Positions 52,440 through 61,752 of a DNA stretch of 64,000 nucleotides are shown in pieces. Each line of letters begins with the position of its first letter. Position 1 is the stretch's first letter. The translations under genes and the position numbers were made by a program. Below the pieces are notes generated by a model. That model ran no database searches. It was given only the letters and a program-made list of their open reading frames with translations, and was not told where the DNA came from. The stretch is taken from assembly GCF_024399335.1 (NCBI RefSeq), contig NZ_CP075339.1:3162001-3226000 (forward strand). Direction: 5' to 3'. The DNA is from Leucobacter aridicollis. Its GTDB lineage: Bacteria; Actinomycetota; Actinomycetes; Actinomycetales; Microbacteriaceae.

Positions 52440-53394
52440 TATATGCCGAAATGGGGCGCACATCCCACGACACTGCGAGGTACCACTTCACCGTTTCTCC
52501 CTGCCGCACAACGCGCAGGGCGTCCGCCGCACGAGCGTCATCACGTGTCCGCCCCGGAGTCGACATCATCTCTATCCCGAAGACGTCGCCTCGCCATGGC
52601 GATGCGGGCGGGCGAAAGTGTCGCCAAAAAAGCAAGTTCGGCGTCGCCCCCATGTCCGAGCGCACGCTCACCTTGCCGCCCAACCGTGGAACCGAGATCT
52701 CGACACACGGGTCTGCAAGCCTGACGCACAAGTGATCGTGCGAAGCGTCTGGCTCCACAGGAACGAGGTCGACTCGCGCGACACCGCCACCGACGACCTC
52801 CGCGTGCGGCCACACGAATTCCTGTCCGGCTGCGAAACGGTTCGCGCCAGGCTCGGAGACCTCGTTCGTCGTGTGGGCGCCGTCAGCCTCCACCAACACC
52901 GTGCCTCCGCCGAACACCTCCCTGGAAAAACAGGGATGCTCACCGAAGCTCACCTCGCGATCCCCCGCGCGGACATTTGTGACCTCGGTGTCAACACGCA
53001 CTGTGTTCTCAGTGAGGCGCAGTGTTCGCACCGCCTCAAAGCCGTCGGTTTCCAGGGTGCACGACAGGGTGGCGTCGCCCTGGTGCACGACCTTCCAGGC
53101 TTCGCGGGGGAAGCTTCCATGCATCTGTTCGCCCGAATCTAAGACGCCAGGGATGCCTGCGTTCGGAAACATCCCGAACCAGCCTCCAGCGAACACCTGC
53201 TCATCAAACGGGTCTGCCTCGCTCGTCGCGGTGGCCGGGCGATCGAAGTCGTGGAGGGGCCCGTCCTGGCGCTGCCACAGGAGATTTGCCCCGTGACTTT
53301 GGGGAACTATTTCAGTGATGAGCATCCCGTGCCCCGGCAGGCACACAACGCGTAAGTCTGCGTTCTGAAGCACAATGCGGCGGCCCACTGTCAC
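52435..53394 (-). CDS. Aldose-1-epimerase-like (galactose mutarotase superfamily) protein
   Basis: A 319-residue beta-sandwich protein. Seen: VVCLPGHGMLITEIVPQSHG at the N-terminus (family 'p..Ga.i'), GWFGMFPNAG then QMHGSFPREAW (the G-x-x-x-x-P-N and H-G segment), the FGEHPCF His, and EISVPRLGGKVSVRSDMG. Mutarotases interconvert alpha- and beta-anomers of aldoses; some relatives act on sugar phosphates. The catalytic Glu could be in FGIEMM near the C-terminus. It overlaps the SMP-30 gene by 4 bp. In this operon it probably prepares the anomer for a dehydrogenase. Confidence 0.8.
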   Translation of the reverse strand: MTVGRRIVLQNADLRVVCLPGHGMLITEIVPQSHGANLLWQRQDGPLHDFDRPATATSEADPFDEQVFAGGWFGMFPNAGIPGVLDSGEQMHGSFPREAWKVVHQGDATLSCTLETDGFEAVRTLRLTENTVRVDTEVTNVRAGDREVSFGEHPCFSREVFGGGTVLVEADGAHTTNEVSEPGANRFAAGQEFVWPHAEVVGGGVARVDLVPVEPDASHDHLCVRLADPCVEISVPRLGGKVSVRSDMGATPNLLFWRHFRPPASPWRGDVFGIEMMSTPGRTRDDARAADALRVVRQGETVKWYLAVSWDVRPISAYS

Positions 53395-54242
53395 GTCTCC
53401 GCGATGGCAGCGCGGATAACGAACATGCAGCCCGCAAGAGGCTCGCGTTCCCAGTCGTCGTCGCCGAAGCCCTCAGCGGCCGTGGTCACGTACAGGTTGC
53501 TGCCAACAAATTCGCACGCGGTGACCTGAGACACAGGGAGGGAAAACTCACCCAACTTGTCGCCAGAAAGCGAGAACCTGTCCACTCTGCCGGCCCCGTA
53601 GCACGCGACCCAGAGGTTGCCGTCTGGGCCAATTGCAAGTCCATCTGGCAGTTCCGAGGCGTATTCGATGAGCACCTCCCGTTCGCTCCATCGTTCGCCC
53701 GCAGCGCTCGTCGGCACACGGTAGACGCGCTGCTCGATGCTCTCAGCGAAAAAGAGCCACGCCCCGTCTGGGCTCCATGCAAGCCCGTTCGGAATCGTCA
53801 GGCCGGTTGCGACGACTCGCTGCTCACCCCCGCCTTCAATCGCGACGAGCGAACCGGCCCCCACAGATTCGTCAGCCGCCATCCTTCCGACGTACAGCCT
53901 CCCCCACGGATCGCGTCGCGCGTCGTTCGAGATGAGCCCCCGCTCTCCGCCGCCAAACAAAGCTTCGGGTGCGCCCACGCTCTGCGCATCAGTCCGCCAC
54001 AGGTACACCCCCTCGCCACCGATGAGCGAAAACTCGCCGCCGAGTCGCGGGAGCGCGGCGCCGAGTGGCGCAACGCCAGTCTCGTAGGTCGTCACGCTTC
54101 CGAGCACCGGATCAAGCAGGAACAGGCGCCCTGATTGAATATCGACCCACGAAAGCGTGCCAGTGTCCGGTGACCATATCGGCGCTTCGAGTAGCGTGCC
54201 GCGAGGCGCGCCAAGTACACGTTCAGCTCGTGCCGCACTCAT
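53391..54242 (-). CDS. SMP-30/gluconolactonase family lactonase
   Basis: A 283-residue six-bladed propeller hydrolase that opens sugar lactones to aldonic acids. Metal and catalytic residues are placed as expected: Glu in TLLEAPIWSPDT, Asn in TIPNGLAWSPDG and Asp in LPDGLAIGPDGNLWVA. RLYVGRMAADE and RVDRFSLSGDKLG fit other blades. It overlaps both neighbours by 4 bp. With an SDR upstream (making the lactone) and an MR-type dehydratase downstream, it fits the second step of a non-phosphorylative sugar-acid route. Confidence 0.9.
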   Translation of the reverse strand: MSAARAERVLGAPRGTLLEAPIWSPDTGTLSWVDIQSGRLFLLDPVLGSVTTYETGVAPLGAALPRLGGEFSLIGGEGVYLWRTDAQSVGAPEALFGGGERGLISNDARRDPWGRLYVGRMAADESVGAGSLVAIEGGGEQRVVATGLTIPNGLAWSPDGAWLFFAESIEQRVYRVPTSAAGERWSEREVLIEYASELPDGLAIGPDGNLWVACYGAGRVDRFSLSGDKLGEFSLPVSQVTACEFVGSNLYVTTAAEGFGDDDWEREPLAGCMFVIRAAIAET

Positions 54243-55021
54243 ACCGCGGTCAATCCGCCGTCAACAGTGAAGACCCCGCCGGTGCAGTAGCCAGCCTGAT
54301 CACTCAGCAAGAAGAGACCCATCGCGGCGATTTCAGCTGATCGCCCGACTCGGCGCTGCGGAATCGCCTGAACTTCTTGCTCGAGCTTTGCCTCGTCGCG
54401 CATCACGAAATCGTTAATCGGAGTATCGATGAGCCCAGGCCAGACAACATTCACACGAATGCCGTGAGCCGCATACTCGTTCGCCATGACTCGGCCGAGC
54501 CCTGTTACGGCTGCCTTGCTCGCGCTGTACGCGTGGTGTCCGAGTTCCATTCCGAAATGGCCTGTCGGCGAGCCAATAAGTACGATGCTTGCCGATCCCG
54601 GCGTCGCACGGAGCATCGCGCCGACGGCGGCGCGGGAGACACGCATCGTGCCGCCTGCGTTCACGTCGACGACCCTGTGCCACACGGCATCAGCGAGACT
54701 GTCTACGGCGGCGTCAGTCTCAGGCTCGATTCCCGCAGAGACAACGAGCCCGTTCGGCGCACCGAACTCTTCGCAGGCGGCCAACACCCAGGCGTCAACG
54801 CTCGCAGTATCGGTGACATCCACACGTGAGGCGCTCAGACGGTCACTATTTACCCCGTCGCGGAGCGCCTCAACAGCGTCGAGTGCCACATCGGCAACCG
54901 AGACTCGGCACCCCTGAGCGAGCAGCGCGCTCACGGTGGCGAGACCAATGCCGCTGCCGCCACCGCTCACGAGCACGTGCGTATCGTGGAGGCTGCGGTA
55001 GATGACTGTCGGCTCAGTCAC
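54239..55021 (-). CDS. SDR family oxidoreductase (sugar dehydrogenase-like)
   Basis: A 260-residue short-chain dehydrogenase. Rossmann motif VSGGGSGIGLATV near residue 18, VDVTD, NAG replaced by SAG in VVSAGIEP, catalytic Ser in LIGSPTGHFG and YSASKAA (Tyr, Lys), and C-terminal CTGGVFTVDGGLTAV. The ATG frame runs further upstream, but the GTG at 55021 overlaps the gntR stop by 8 bp and gives the expected length. First enzyme of the SDR-SMP30-epimerase set, likely oxidising an aldose at C1 to a lactone. Confidence 0.87.
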   Translation of the reverse strand: MTEPTVIYRSLHDTHVLVSGGGSGIGLATVSALLAQGCRVSVADVALDAVEALRDGVNSDRLSASRVDVTDTASVDAWVLAACEEFGAPNGLVVSAGIEPETDAAVDSLADAVWHRVVDVNAGGTMRVSRAAVGAMLRATPGSASIVLIGSPTGHFGMELGHHAYSASKAAVTGLGRVMANEYAAHGIRVNVVWPGLIDTPINDFVMRDEAKLEQEVQAIPQRRVGRSAEIAAMGLFLLSDQAGYCTGGVFTVDGGLTAV

Positions 55022-55715
55022 TGCGGACCTCACTGCCTTGTTTTCGCCCAAGCAGCCGAATCGGCGATGCCAGAACATGCTCATCAAGCATCTCGAGCGC
55101 GGCCGTCAGGTCTCCACCGCGGATCACCGCAAGCAGTTGAACATGCTCGTCCACAATGATTCCCGGATGCTCGTGAAGCGACCCAAGCTGGTAAAACCCC
55201 GCTCGAATGCGCGGCTCGATCGTCGACCACAACTGCTCGGCGTGGTAGTCATCAGACATCTTGATGATGTATGAGTGGAACTCGACGTCCAGATCGACAA
55301 GCTTCTGCAGTTGCTCTGGGCCGCCCGCCTCCACGGTTTCTGTCATCTGATCGATGATGTGCTGCAGCGCATCGATGTCGCGTTGCTGCAGCACCCTGAG
55401 CGCGCCCTCGAGCGCGAACTTCTCGAGTACGTACCGCACGGGAAGTAGGATCCCCCGCAAGTCGGCGTCTGAGATCTCGACGACGATCGCCCCCTTGAAC
55501 GCCTCAACGACGATCAACCCGTCCTTCTCGAGCTGCCGCAACGCCTCGCGCACGGGGCCGCGGCTGATCCCAAATTCCTTGGCAATCGATTCCTCCGCGA
55601 TGCGTGCCCCCGGGCTAATCTCGCCTCGGATCACTCTGCCTCGCAGAATGTCAGTCAGCTCTTGCGAGATCGTCAGGCGGTCACGCAGCACGCGCGCTTC
55701 CTGCTCTTTGGCCAT
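55014..55715 (-). CDS. GntR family regulator, FCD subfamily (sugar-acid island)
   Basis: A 233-residue regulator. The winged helix (ILRGRVIRGEISPGARIAEE, then KEFGISRGPVREALRQLEKD) is at about residues 23-75. An FCD domain follows, with metal-ligand-type Asp/His in VDLDVEFHSYI and VDEHVQLLAVI. The ATG at 55715 shares its A with the PIG-L stop (TGATG), so the two are translationally coupled. It sits inside the catabolic operon and is the best candidate to bind the repeated ACTGTTAACAAT sites. Confidence 0.9.
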   Translation of the reverse strand: MAKEQEARVLRDRLTISQELTDILRGRVIRGEISPGARIAEESIAKEFGISRGPVREALRQLEKDGLIVVEAFKGAIVVEISDADLRGILLPVRYVLEKFALEGALRVLQQRDIDALQHIIDQMTETVEAGGPEQLQKLVDLDVEFHSYIIKMSDDYHAEQLWSTIEPRIRAGFYQLGSLHEHPGIIVDEHVQLLAVIRGGDLTAALEMLDEHVLASPIRLLGRKQGSEVRSD

Positions 55716-56431
55716 CAGTTCACTCCGATCACATTCGGCAACATTTCCCATCCACCAACCCTCGGATGGTCACCCAGAAGTTGGAAACCCTCTGCAAACT
55801 GCACGCCGGCCTCGCGCCCGCGCTGCTGCGCCATACGGGTCGAGTCGTCGTCCATGTCAGTTTCGAAGATCCGTTCCATCCACGCTACCTGGCTCACGTG
55901 CTGCGCGAGCATCTCCTTGCGCCGTTCAATCACTGAAGTGATGTCGACGTAGCCTTCGGGCACAAAGTTTTGACCCTGGTAGGTGTCCATGATGAATGTT
56001 GTGGGGACTTCTGCGGGCGGGAACGCGGTTTCGATGAGCGGCACGCTCGCCGGGATCCTCGCGTCGCGAGCAATCGTTCCAGCGATCCGGTGATCGGGGT
56101 GATAGTCCTGCTCGCTCAGAATGAACATCAGGTCCGGCTGCGCCTCGCGGATCGCGTCTATGAAGCTCAGTCGGGTTTCCCTGTTACTGAACAAGAATTC
56201 GTCGTCGTAGCCCATCCAGATGAGCTTCGCCCCGATGAGCTCGCATGCCGCGAGCGCCTCAGCGTGCCGCATCTCGGCGATCTCCTCCTTCGTGCCGGTC
56301 GGGTGCCCGATCTCCCCTTTCGTGGCGATCGCGACAAACACCTCGTGCCCGGCGTCAGCGAGCAGGATCAAGGTGCCCGCGCAGAAGTTCTCGATGTCAT
56401 CGGGGTGGGCCCCAATTGCTAGTACCTTCAT
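55715..56431 (-). CDS. PIG-L/LmbE family deacetylase
   Basis: A 238-residue zinc deacetylase of the GlcNAc-PI / MshB / BshB family. The zinc motif AIGAHPDDIENFCAG is at the N-terminus (His-Pro-Asp-Asp), and the second zinc His is in YHPDHRIAG near residue 110. It removes an acetyl group from an amino-sugar substrate. Placed directly after the ABC ATPase genes and before gntR, it probably acts on the imported compound. The ATG at 56431 is preferred over a GTG 9 bp upstream because it starts at MKVLAIGAHPDD like homologues. Not obviously MshB (mycothiol), given its context. Confidence 0.9.
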   Translation of the reverse strand: MKVLAIGAHPDDIENFCAGTLILLADAGHEVFVAIATKGEIGHPTGTKEEIAEMRHAEALAACELIGAKLIWMGYDDEFLFSNRETRLSFIDAIREAQPDLMFILSEQDYHPDHRIAGTIARDARIPASVPLIETAFPPAEVPTTFIMDTYQGQNFVPEGYVDITSVIERRKEMLAQHVSQVAWMERIFETDMDDDSTRMAQQRGREAGVQFAEGFQLLGDHPRVGGWEMLPNVIGVN

Positions 56432-56456
56432 CGTCTTCACTCTTTCTTTCTCAGTG

Positions 56457-57251
56457 TTAGAGAACGTCTACTGATCCACGAGCTGGATCGAAATGTGGAA
56501 CCGCCGCGATGAGGTCCCGCGTGTATTGCGCTGTGGGGGCCGCGAAGATCTTGTCAACGTTTCCTTCTTCGACGATCTGTCCCTGCTTCATCACAATGAT
56601 CCGGTCAGAGAGATACTTCACCACGCGAAGGTCGTGCGACACGAAGATGTAAGCAACGTCGAGCCTGTCGCGAAGCTCGAGCAGCAAGTTCAGGATCTGC
56701 GCCTGTACCGACACGTCGAGCCCGGAGGTGATCTCGTCACAAATAATCAGGCGCGGCTGCATAATTAACGCACGAGCGAGGCTAATGCGCTGGCGCTGGC
56801 CACCGCTGAACACAGCCGGATAGCTCTGTGCGTCTGCAGCACGAAGCCCCACCTCTTCGAGAACCTGAGCAACTCGAGCGTCGCGATCCTTCGGGCTTCC
56901 CTCTCCCCTCAGGTCGAGCGAGTCTCCAACAGTCTGGCGCACTGTGAGGTGCGGCGCGAGCGATCCGTACGGATCCTGAAACACGTACTGGACGTCGTCT
57001 CTCAGCGTTCGGAAATCACCGCGAGTGCGCACTTGGGTCCCGTTGAAGTAGAGCTCGCCTGAGGTCACGTGCTCGATGCCAACGAGCATGCGTGAGACTG
57101 TGCTCTTACCCGACCCGCTCTCTCCGACGAGCCCGACGATCTCGCCAGACGCCACAGTCAACGTCACGTCGTCGACTGCCACAAGCGGAGCCCGCTGGCC
57201 GGGGATCCGGTACTCTCGCCGCAGGTGCTCGCCTCGCAAAATCTCAACCAT
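56457..57251 (-). CDS. ABC transporter ATP-binding protein, DppF/OppF-like
   Basis: A 264-residue ATPase subunit of a peptide/opine/oligosaccharide-type importer. Walker A GLVGESGSGKST, Q-loop VFQDPYGSLAP, signature FSGGQRQRISLARAL, Walker B LIICDEITSGLD and H-loop VSHDLRVV are complete. The C-terminal oligopeptide extension is short (ARGSVDVL). The ATG at 57251 overlaps the stop of the partner ATPase gene. Fifth cistron of the importer operon; PIG-L follows after 25 bp. Confidence 0.92.
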   Translation of the reverse strand: MVEILRGEHLRREYRIPGQRAPLVAVDDVTLTVASGEIVGLVGESGSGKSTVSRMLVGIEHVTSGELYFNGTQVRTRGDFRTLRDDVQYVFQDPYGSLAPHLTVRQTVGDSLDLRGEGSPKDRDARVAQVLEEVGLRAADAQSYPAVFSGGQRQRISLARALIMQPRLIICDEITSGLDVSVQAQILNLLLELRDRLDVAYIFVSHDLRVVKYLSDRIIVMKQGQIVEEGNVDKIFAAPTAQYTRDLIAAVPHFDPARGSVDVL

Positions 57252-58200
57252 CTGAGGCCCCTCTCGTCTCTGTCGGCACTCTGACGACGTGCTCGACGCT
57301 TCCGTCAACCGACTTCATGGTGCTCGCCTGGCGGGTTGCAGACATCCGTGGCCGCACTGCCGTGTATGGCTTGAGCGGTTCAGCCTTGGTGCTGTTGAGC
57401 GTCGGTGCGGCGTCGATGAGACCTCGTGTGTACGGATGCTGTGGATTATTCAGAATGCTCTCAACCGGGCCCGACTCGACGATTTGGCCCGCATACATGA
57501 CCATCACCCTGTCTGCGACGGCGCCAATGACGCCAAGGTCGTGGCTCACGAAGAGACAGCCAAAGCCATCGCTTTCGATCCGTGAACGAATCAGGTTGAG
57601 AATCCCCTCCTGCACACTCACATCGAGGTTCGTTGTCGGCTCATCTGCAACGACAAAGCGGGGCTTGCATGCGAGCGCCATAGCGATGCACACACGCTGC
57701 TTGAGCCCGCCTGAAAGTTGGAACGGGAACGAGTTGAATCGTTCGCGAGGGTTTGGAAACCCGACGTCGTTGAGCGCCTCGATCGCACGCTCCTCCGCCG
57801 TCTTCTTCGTCATCGTCCCGTGCGCCCGCAAGACGTCGACGAGCTGCTTCTTGACTGTGCGAGTCGGGTTCAGCGCTGCTGACGGATCTTGAAAAATCAT
57901 CGACAGCTCCGCACCGCGAAGCCTGCGCAGTTCAGCGTCGGTGAGCGCGGTCAGGTCATCTCCCATGAACCGAACCTCACCCGAGCGAACATGGAGCCCC
58001 TCGGGGAGCAGGCCCATCGTCGTGAGCCCAGTGAGGGACTTGCCTGATCCTGACTCGCCAACGAGCCCGACACATTCGCCGGGTCGCACTTGCAGGTCGA
58101 GTTCGTGCACGAGCGCGGGCGCATCGGGCGACACAGACCCGAGCGAAACCGAGAGGCCCTGCACGTCAATAATGGGGACGGCGCCCTGGATATTGGTCAC
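57244..58200 (-). CDS. ABC transporter ATP-binding protein, DppD/OppD-like
   Basis: A 318-residue ATPase. Walker A GLVGESGSGKSL (Leu in place of the usual Thr at the end), Q-loop MIFQDPSAALNPTRT, signature LSGGLKQRVCIAMAL, Walker B FVVADEPTTNLD and H-loop VSHDLGVIGAVAD. The oligopeptide-type C-terminal segment PYTRGLIDAAPTL is present. It overlaps the permease gene by 4 bp and the second ATPase gene by 8 bp. Confidence 0.92.
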   Translation of the reverse strand: MTNIQGAVPIIDVQGLSVSLGSVSPDAPALVHELDLQVRPGECVGLVGESGSGKSLTGLTTMGLLPEGLHVRSGEVRFMGDDLTALTDAELRRLRGAELSMIFQDPSAALNPTRTVKKQLVDVLRAHGTMTKKTAEERAIEALNDVGFPNPRERFNSFPFQLSGGLKQRVCIAMALACKPRFVVADEPTTNLDVSVQEGILNLIRSRIESDGFGCLFVSHDLGVIGAVADRVMVMYAGQIVESGPVESILNNPQHPYTRGLIDAAPTLNSTKAEPLKPYTAVRPRMSATRQASTMKSVDGSVEHVVRVPTETRGASDG

Positions 58201-59147
58201 AGCGAGGACATCCCTTCAATCACGCGATTTGCCGAGGTCAGCGGGCCGTCGGGCGCCGCGTTCTGCTCCGCATTCAGTGGGTCTTCAGCTCCGCTATCGA
58301 CCGCGCGGAGCTTCTGGCGTTTGCGAACGATCGCCTCGAGTGAAGTGCCGAGCCCAATCATTGCTGCGCAGGTAATCGCGATCATGATGCCTGGGAGCGT
58401 AGTTAGCCACCAGGCGTCGGCCATGTACGACTTGCCTTCGAGGAGCACGCCACCCCACGAAGCGGTTGGCGGCTGGATACCAAGTCCGAGGAACGACAGT
58501 GTCGACTCCATCACAATCATCGCGGAGGCCTGGAGTGGTGCGATCGTCAGTACGACGGGAAGCACAGTCGGTCCGATGTAGCGAAACAGCACTCTCCCGC
58601 CGCCGGCGCCGACCATCTCGGCCGCCCGCACGTAGTCTTTCGCTCGCTCACCAACTGCGACCGAACGCACAACGCGTGCGGCAGAGGCCCAGCCTGCGAG
58701 CATCATGAGGACAATGAGCACGCCGAGCGAGGTCCCGACCGCGCTCACAATGACGATCGCGAGGATCACGTAGGGCAGCGCCATCTGCACGTCAATGAGT
58801 CGCTCAACCGTCCAGCGCACTCCTGGCTGCGACGAGCTTGCAAGCAGGCCAGCCAAGACGCCTATGACGATCGACCCTGTCATGCCGATGAGCGCAACAG
58901 GCAGCGAAATTCGGCCGCCATTGACGATCCGGCTCAGCAGGTCACGCCCGAGGCTATCGGTTCCGAGCAGATGCCCGTCGCTGAGCGGCGGGAGTAGCCG
59001 CGACGCAAGTTCTTGCGCGTTCGGGTCAGGCAAGAAAAACGGCCAAACGAACGACATGAGGATGATGGCGACAAGCACGCTTGAGCTGACCCAAAACAGC
59101 GGGGTTGTCAGGGCAACCGCTGATGCCCGGTTCTTCGTCTTCATCAT
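58197..59147 (-). CDS. ABC transporter permease, DppC/OppC-like
   Basis: A 316-residue inner-membrane subunit with an N-terminal helix (LTTPLFWVSSSVLVAIILMS in rough position), the OppC_N-type HLLGTDSLGRDLLSRIVNG segment, and a DppC core with the EAA-like loop RAAEMVGAGGGRVLFRYIGP. Typically six helices. A long polar C-terminal tail (QKLRAVDSGAEDPLNAEQNA) is unusual and probably cytosolic. Overlaps the DppD-like gene by 4 bp. Confidence 0.9.
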   Translation of the reverse strand: MMKTKNRASAVALTTPLFWVSSSVLVAIILMSFVWPFFLPDPNAQELASRLLPPLSDGHLLGTDSLGRDLLSRIVNGGRISLPVALIGMTGSIVIGVLAGLLASSSQPGVRWTVERLIDVQMALPYVILAIVIVSAVGTSLGVLIVLMMLAGWASAARVVRSVAVGERAKDYVRAAEMVGAGGGRVLFRYIGPTVLPVVLTIAPLQASAMIVMESTLSFLGLGIQPPTASWGGVLLEGKSYMADAWWLTTLPGIMIAITCAAMIGLGTSLEAIVRKRQKLRAVDSGAEDPLNAEQNAAPDGPLTSANRVIEGMSSL

Positions 59148-60070
59148 GCAGCCTTTCCGAGCCGGACACGGGGGTTCACCACGGTGTACAGCAGATCAAC
59201 AATGAGGTTGATGAGCACGAACGTAATTGCCGCGATGATCGTCACTCCCTGGATCAGGGGATAGTCACGGGCGTTCATCGCGTTGAGCGCCACGCTTCCG
59301 AGGCCTGGATAGTTAAAGACCATCTCAGCGACGATGACACCACCGAGAACGGTTCCCATGTCGACACCGATTACAGTCATGAGCGGCAGGACTGCGTTTC
59401 GGTAGACATACACGAACCCAATCTTTGTCTCGGAGAGACCGAAGGCCCGGGCGGATCGCACGTAGTCTTCACCGAGCTCCTTGCGCACCCCGCTGATGAG
59501 CACGCGCATCTGGGAGGGGAGGATGCTCAACGTGAGCGCTGTGACTGGGAGCACGAGACTCTTCCAGTTGTCGAGCCCGCCGGGAGGAAGCCAGGCAAAA
59601 TTCATCGCGAACACCGAGATCAAGAGCAGCGATACCCAGAAGAGAGGCGCGCTCTGACCGATAATCGCAAGCAGCGAGCTGAAGCGCGCGACGAGGCTGC
59701 CTGGGTTTCGAGCCGACAGCGTACCCAGGACTGTCGCGAGAACGAACGAAATTGCGAGCGCGATACCGCCGAGCAGCAGCGTGTTGCTCAGTGCTGGGAG
59801 CAGGATCTCAAGCACTGGAACTTCGTAGCGAAAGCTTGTGCCAAAGTCACCCCGGAACATGCCACCGATCGTCGTGAAGAGCTGCGTGATGATGGGTTTG
59901 TCAGTGCCGAACTGTTCGCGATAGGCCTGCAGCACTGACTCCTGCGTGAAGACTTGCCCGCGGATGCGGGCCGGGTCACCGGCAGTCAGCCGGAGCGCGA
60001 AGAAGGCTCCCACCGAGATCACGCAGACAACGATTGCGGCCTGTCCGATACGTGAAAGTACATATCTCAA
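59144..60070 (-). CDS. ABC transporter permease, DppB/OppB-like
   Basis: A 308-residue permease with six hydrophobic helices. Seen: the RYVLSRIGQAAIVVCVISVG first helix, the long periplasmic loop after it (DPARIRGQVFTQESVLQAYR), and the cytosolic EAA-like loop VRSARAFGLSETKIGFVYVY. The C-terminal NLIVDLLYTVVNPRVRLG is the DppB signature end. Overlaps the DppC-like gene by 4 bp (ATGA). Pairs with it to form the membrane channel. Confidence 0.92.
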   Translation of the reverse strand: MRYVLSRIGQAAIVVCVISVGAFFALRLTAGDPARIRGQVFTQESVLQAYREQFGTDKPIITQLFTTIGGMFRGDFGTSFRYEVPVLEILLPALSNTLLLGGIALAISFVLATVLGTLSARNPGSLVARFSSLLAIIGQSAPLFWVSLLLISVFAMNFAWLPPGGLDNWKSLVLPVTALTLSILPSQMRVLISGVRKELGEDYVRSARAFGLSETKIGFVYVYRNAVLPLMTVIGVDMGTVLGGVIVAEMVFNYPGLGSVALNAMNARDYPLIQGVTIIAAITFVLINLIVDLLYTVVNPRVRLGKAA

Positions 60071-60101
60071 AGTGGGTGCCTCCTTCGGCTCCTGGCAAAA
60101 C

Positions 60102-60119
60102 CCCCGGCACCTTCCGGGG
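60102..60119 (-). terminator. Intra-operon hairpin between substrate-binding protein and permease genes
   Basis: CCCCGG / CCGGGG arms (6 bp) with a 6-nt loop, in the 55-bp gap after the binding-protein stop. Such stems often stabilise the abundant binding-protein mRNA and reduce read-through to the permease genes. Confidence 0.45.
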
Positions 60120-60125
60120 AGGGCA

Positions 60126-61667
60126 CTACTTGGCTACTGACGCGTTACGGAGAAGCGGCTCCCCAATGAGGGGATTGCGCTCGTACCCGGTGACTCGATT
60201 GTTGACGAGCGTCGTCCACGTCTCGTCGCTCAGCCACAGCGTCAGCTGGTTGTCCCACATGTACGTCGCCGCAGCGTTGATTGCCGCGTTACGCGCGTCG
60301 CCCACCGTGGAGTTCTGCGCGCCCACAAGCTCGTCAACCTCCGGGTCGGCCATGTTGAACACTGCCTCACCAGTCGCCCCGGTGAACGTTGCAAGGATGA
60401 AGCTTGGGTCGTTGTTGAACGATGCAAGCGTGTTCATGCTGAGGTCATACTGCGGGTAGCTCGTGCGGAACTCACCCACCTCAAGCTGCGTCACTTCAAC
60501 CTCGATACCAACATCCTTGAGGTTCTGCGCGATCGCCTGGTCAATCTCAAGCTGGCCGGGGACGAGGGTGCTCGTCGCCATCGTCAGCTTTAGCCCCTCG
60601 GCCTTACCTGCCTCAGCAAGCAGGCTCTTCGCCTTTTCTGGGTTGAACTCGAACTTCTCATTCGCCGGCTCGTAGCTGTCGAGTGTCGTCGGGATCGCGT
60701 TGAAACCGACAGGGTTGACACCGTGCATGATGCTTGCAGCGATGCCTTCTCGATCCACGGCATAGGCAAGCGCCTGCCTTACCTTGACGTCCGCAAGCGG
60801 CCCATTGTGCTGGTAAATCATCACGATCTGCGACGGGGGCGACACCGATTCAACAGTGATGTCGCTGTTGTCCTTGACAGCGTTGACGTAGTTCGGGCCG
60901 GTTCGCGTGGTGATGTCTACCTGGCCTGCGAGCAGCGCGTTTTGTCGCGCGTCAGCATCGGCGATGTAGCGAAGTACGACACCGTCGTTCTTCGGAGCCC
61001 CACCCCAGTAGTCAGCATTCGCTTCGAGCGTGATGTCGTCGTTCGAGTACGAGACAAACTTGTACGGGCCACTCCCGTTTGCCGTGCTCTTGAAGTTCTC
61101 TGGCGATTCGATGTCGGCCTTCGCAAGGATCGACACGGCTGCAAGGGAGTTCTCGAGCGGGCCAAACGGCTGCTCCGTGCGCACAGTCACAACGTCGCCC
61201 TCTGCGCTCGCTTCGCCCGCAGTAAGCAAGATTGATTTCGCGAGGGGCTCGCTCCCTGGGACCATGAGGCGGTTCAGGGAGGCGACGACATCGTCTACGG
61301 TAACCGGGGTACCGTCGTGGAACTTAGCGTCCGTACGCACAGTGAGCTTCATCTCAGTGTCACTGACCCACTCCCACTCGGTCGCCAGGTTTGGGCCGAT
61401 CTTGCCCTGTGCGTCCATCGAAAGCAGCGTGTCATAGACGAGCGATGCAACCTGCTCGTCGACAAGCCCGAACGAGGCAGCCGGGTCCCAGTAGGCAGCC
61501 GTCGGAGGCTCAGCGTTGGCGACGATGATCTGACCGCCACGGCTTTCACCGGTGTCTCCTCCCTCGGTGGCGGGCGAGCTGCATGCGCTCAGCGTCAGGG
61601 CCGCCGATGCGAGCACCGCGATTCCCGCGAGCTTCCACCGCCCCCGCATTACTCGTTCTAGCCTCAT
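60126..61667 (-). CDS. ABC transporter substrate-binding lipoprotein, SBP_bac_5 family
   Basis: A 513-residue lipoprotein of the DppA/OppA cluster C. The signal peptide RGRWKLAGIAVLASAALTLSAC ends with lipobox LSAC. SBP_bac_5 blocks: QIIVANAEPPTAAYWDPAAS, LVYDTLLSMDAQGKIGPNLA, the DAKFHDGTPVTVDDVVASLN segment and NPEKAKSLLAEAG. The ATG at 61667 has AGGAG 8 bp upstream. First gene of the operon. Relatives carry peptides, but also sugars and sugar acids in actinobacteria, so its ligand is not fixed. The neighbouring enzymes argue for an (acetylated) sugar or sugar-acid ligand. Confidence 0.92.
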   Translation of the reverse strand: MRLERVMRGRWKLAGIAVLASAALTLSACSSPATEGGDTGESRGGQIIVANAEPPTAAYWDPAASFGLVDEQVASLVYDTLLSMDAQGKIGPNLATEWEWVSDTEMKLTVRTDAKFHDGTPVTVDDVVASLNRLMVPGSEPLAKSILLTAGEASAEGDVVTVRTEQPFGPLENSLAAVSILAKADIESPENFKSTANGSGPYKFVSYSNDDITLEANADYWGGAPKNDGVVLRYIADADARQNALLAGQVDITTRTGPNYVNAVKDNSDITVESVSPPSQIVMIYQHNGPLADVKVRQALAYAVDREGIAASIMHGVNPVGFNAIPTTLDSYEPANEKFEFNPEKAKSLLAEAGKAEGLKLTMATSTLVPGQLEIDQAIAQNLKDVGIEVEVTQLEVGEFRTSYPQYDLSMNTLASFNNDPSFILATFTGATGEAVFNMADPEVDELVGAQNSTVGDARNAAINAAATYMWDNQLTLWLSDETWTTLVNNRVTGYERNPLIGEPLLRNASVAK

Positions 61668-61752
61668 TGCAAAACTCCTGTTCGTCATTGAACTTTTGGA
61701 CGTTGGCAGGCGTGAAACGGCTGCCGAGTACCGATCATAGCGTAGACTGTCG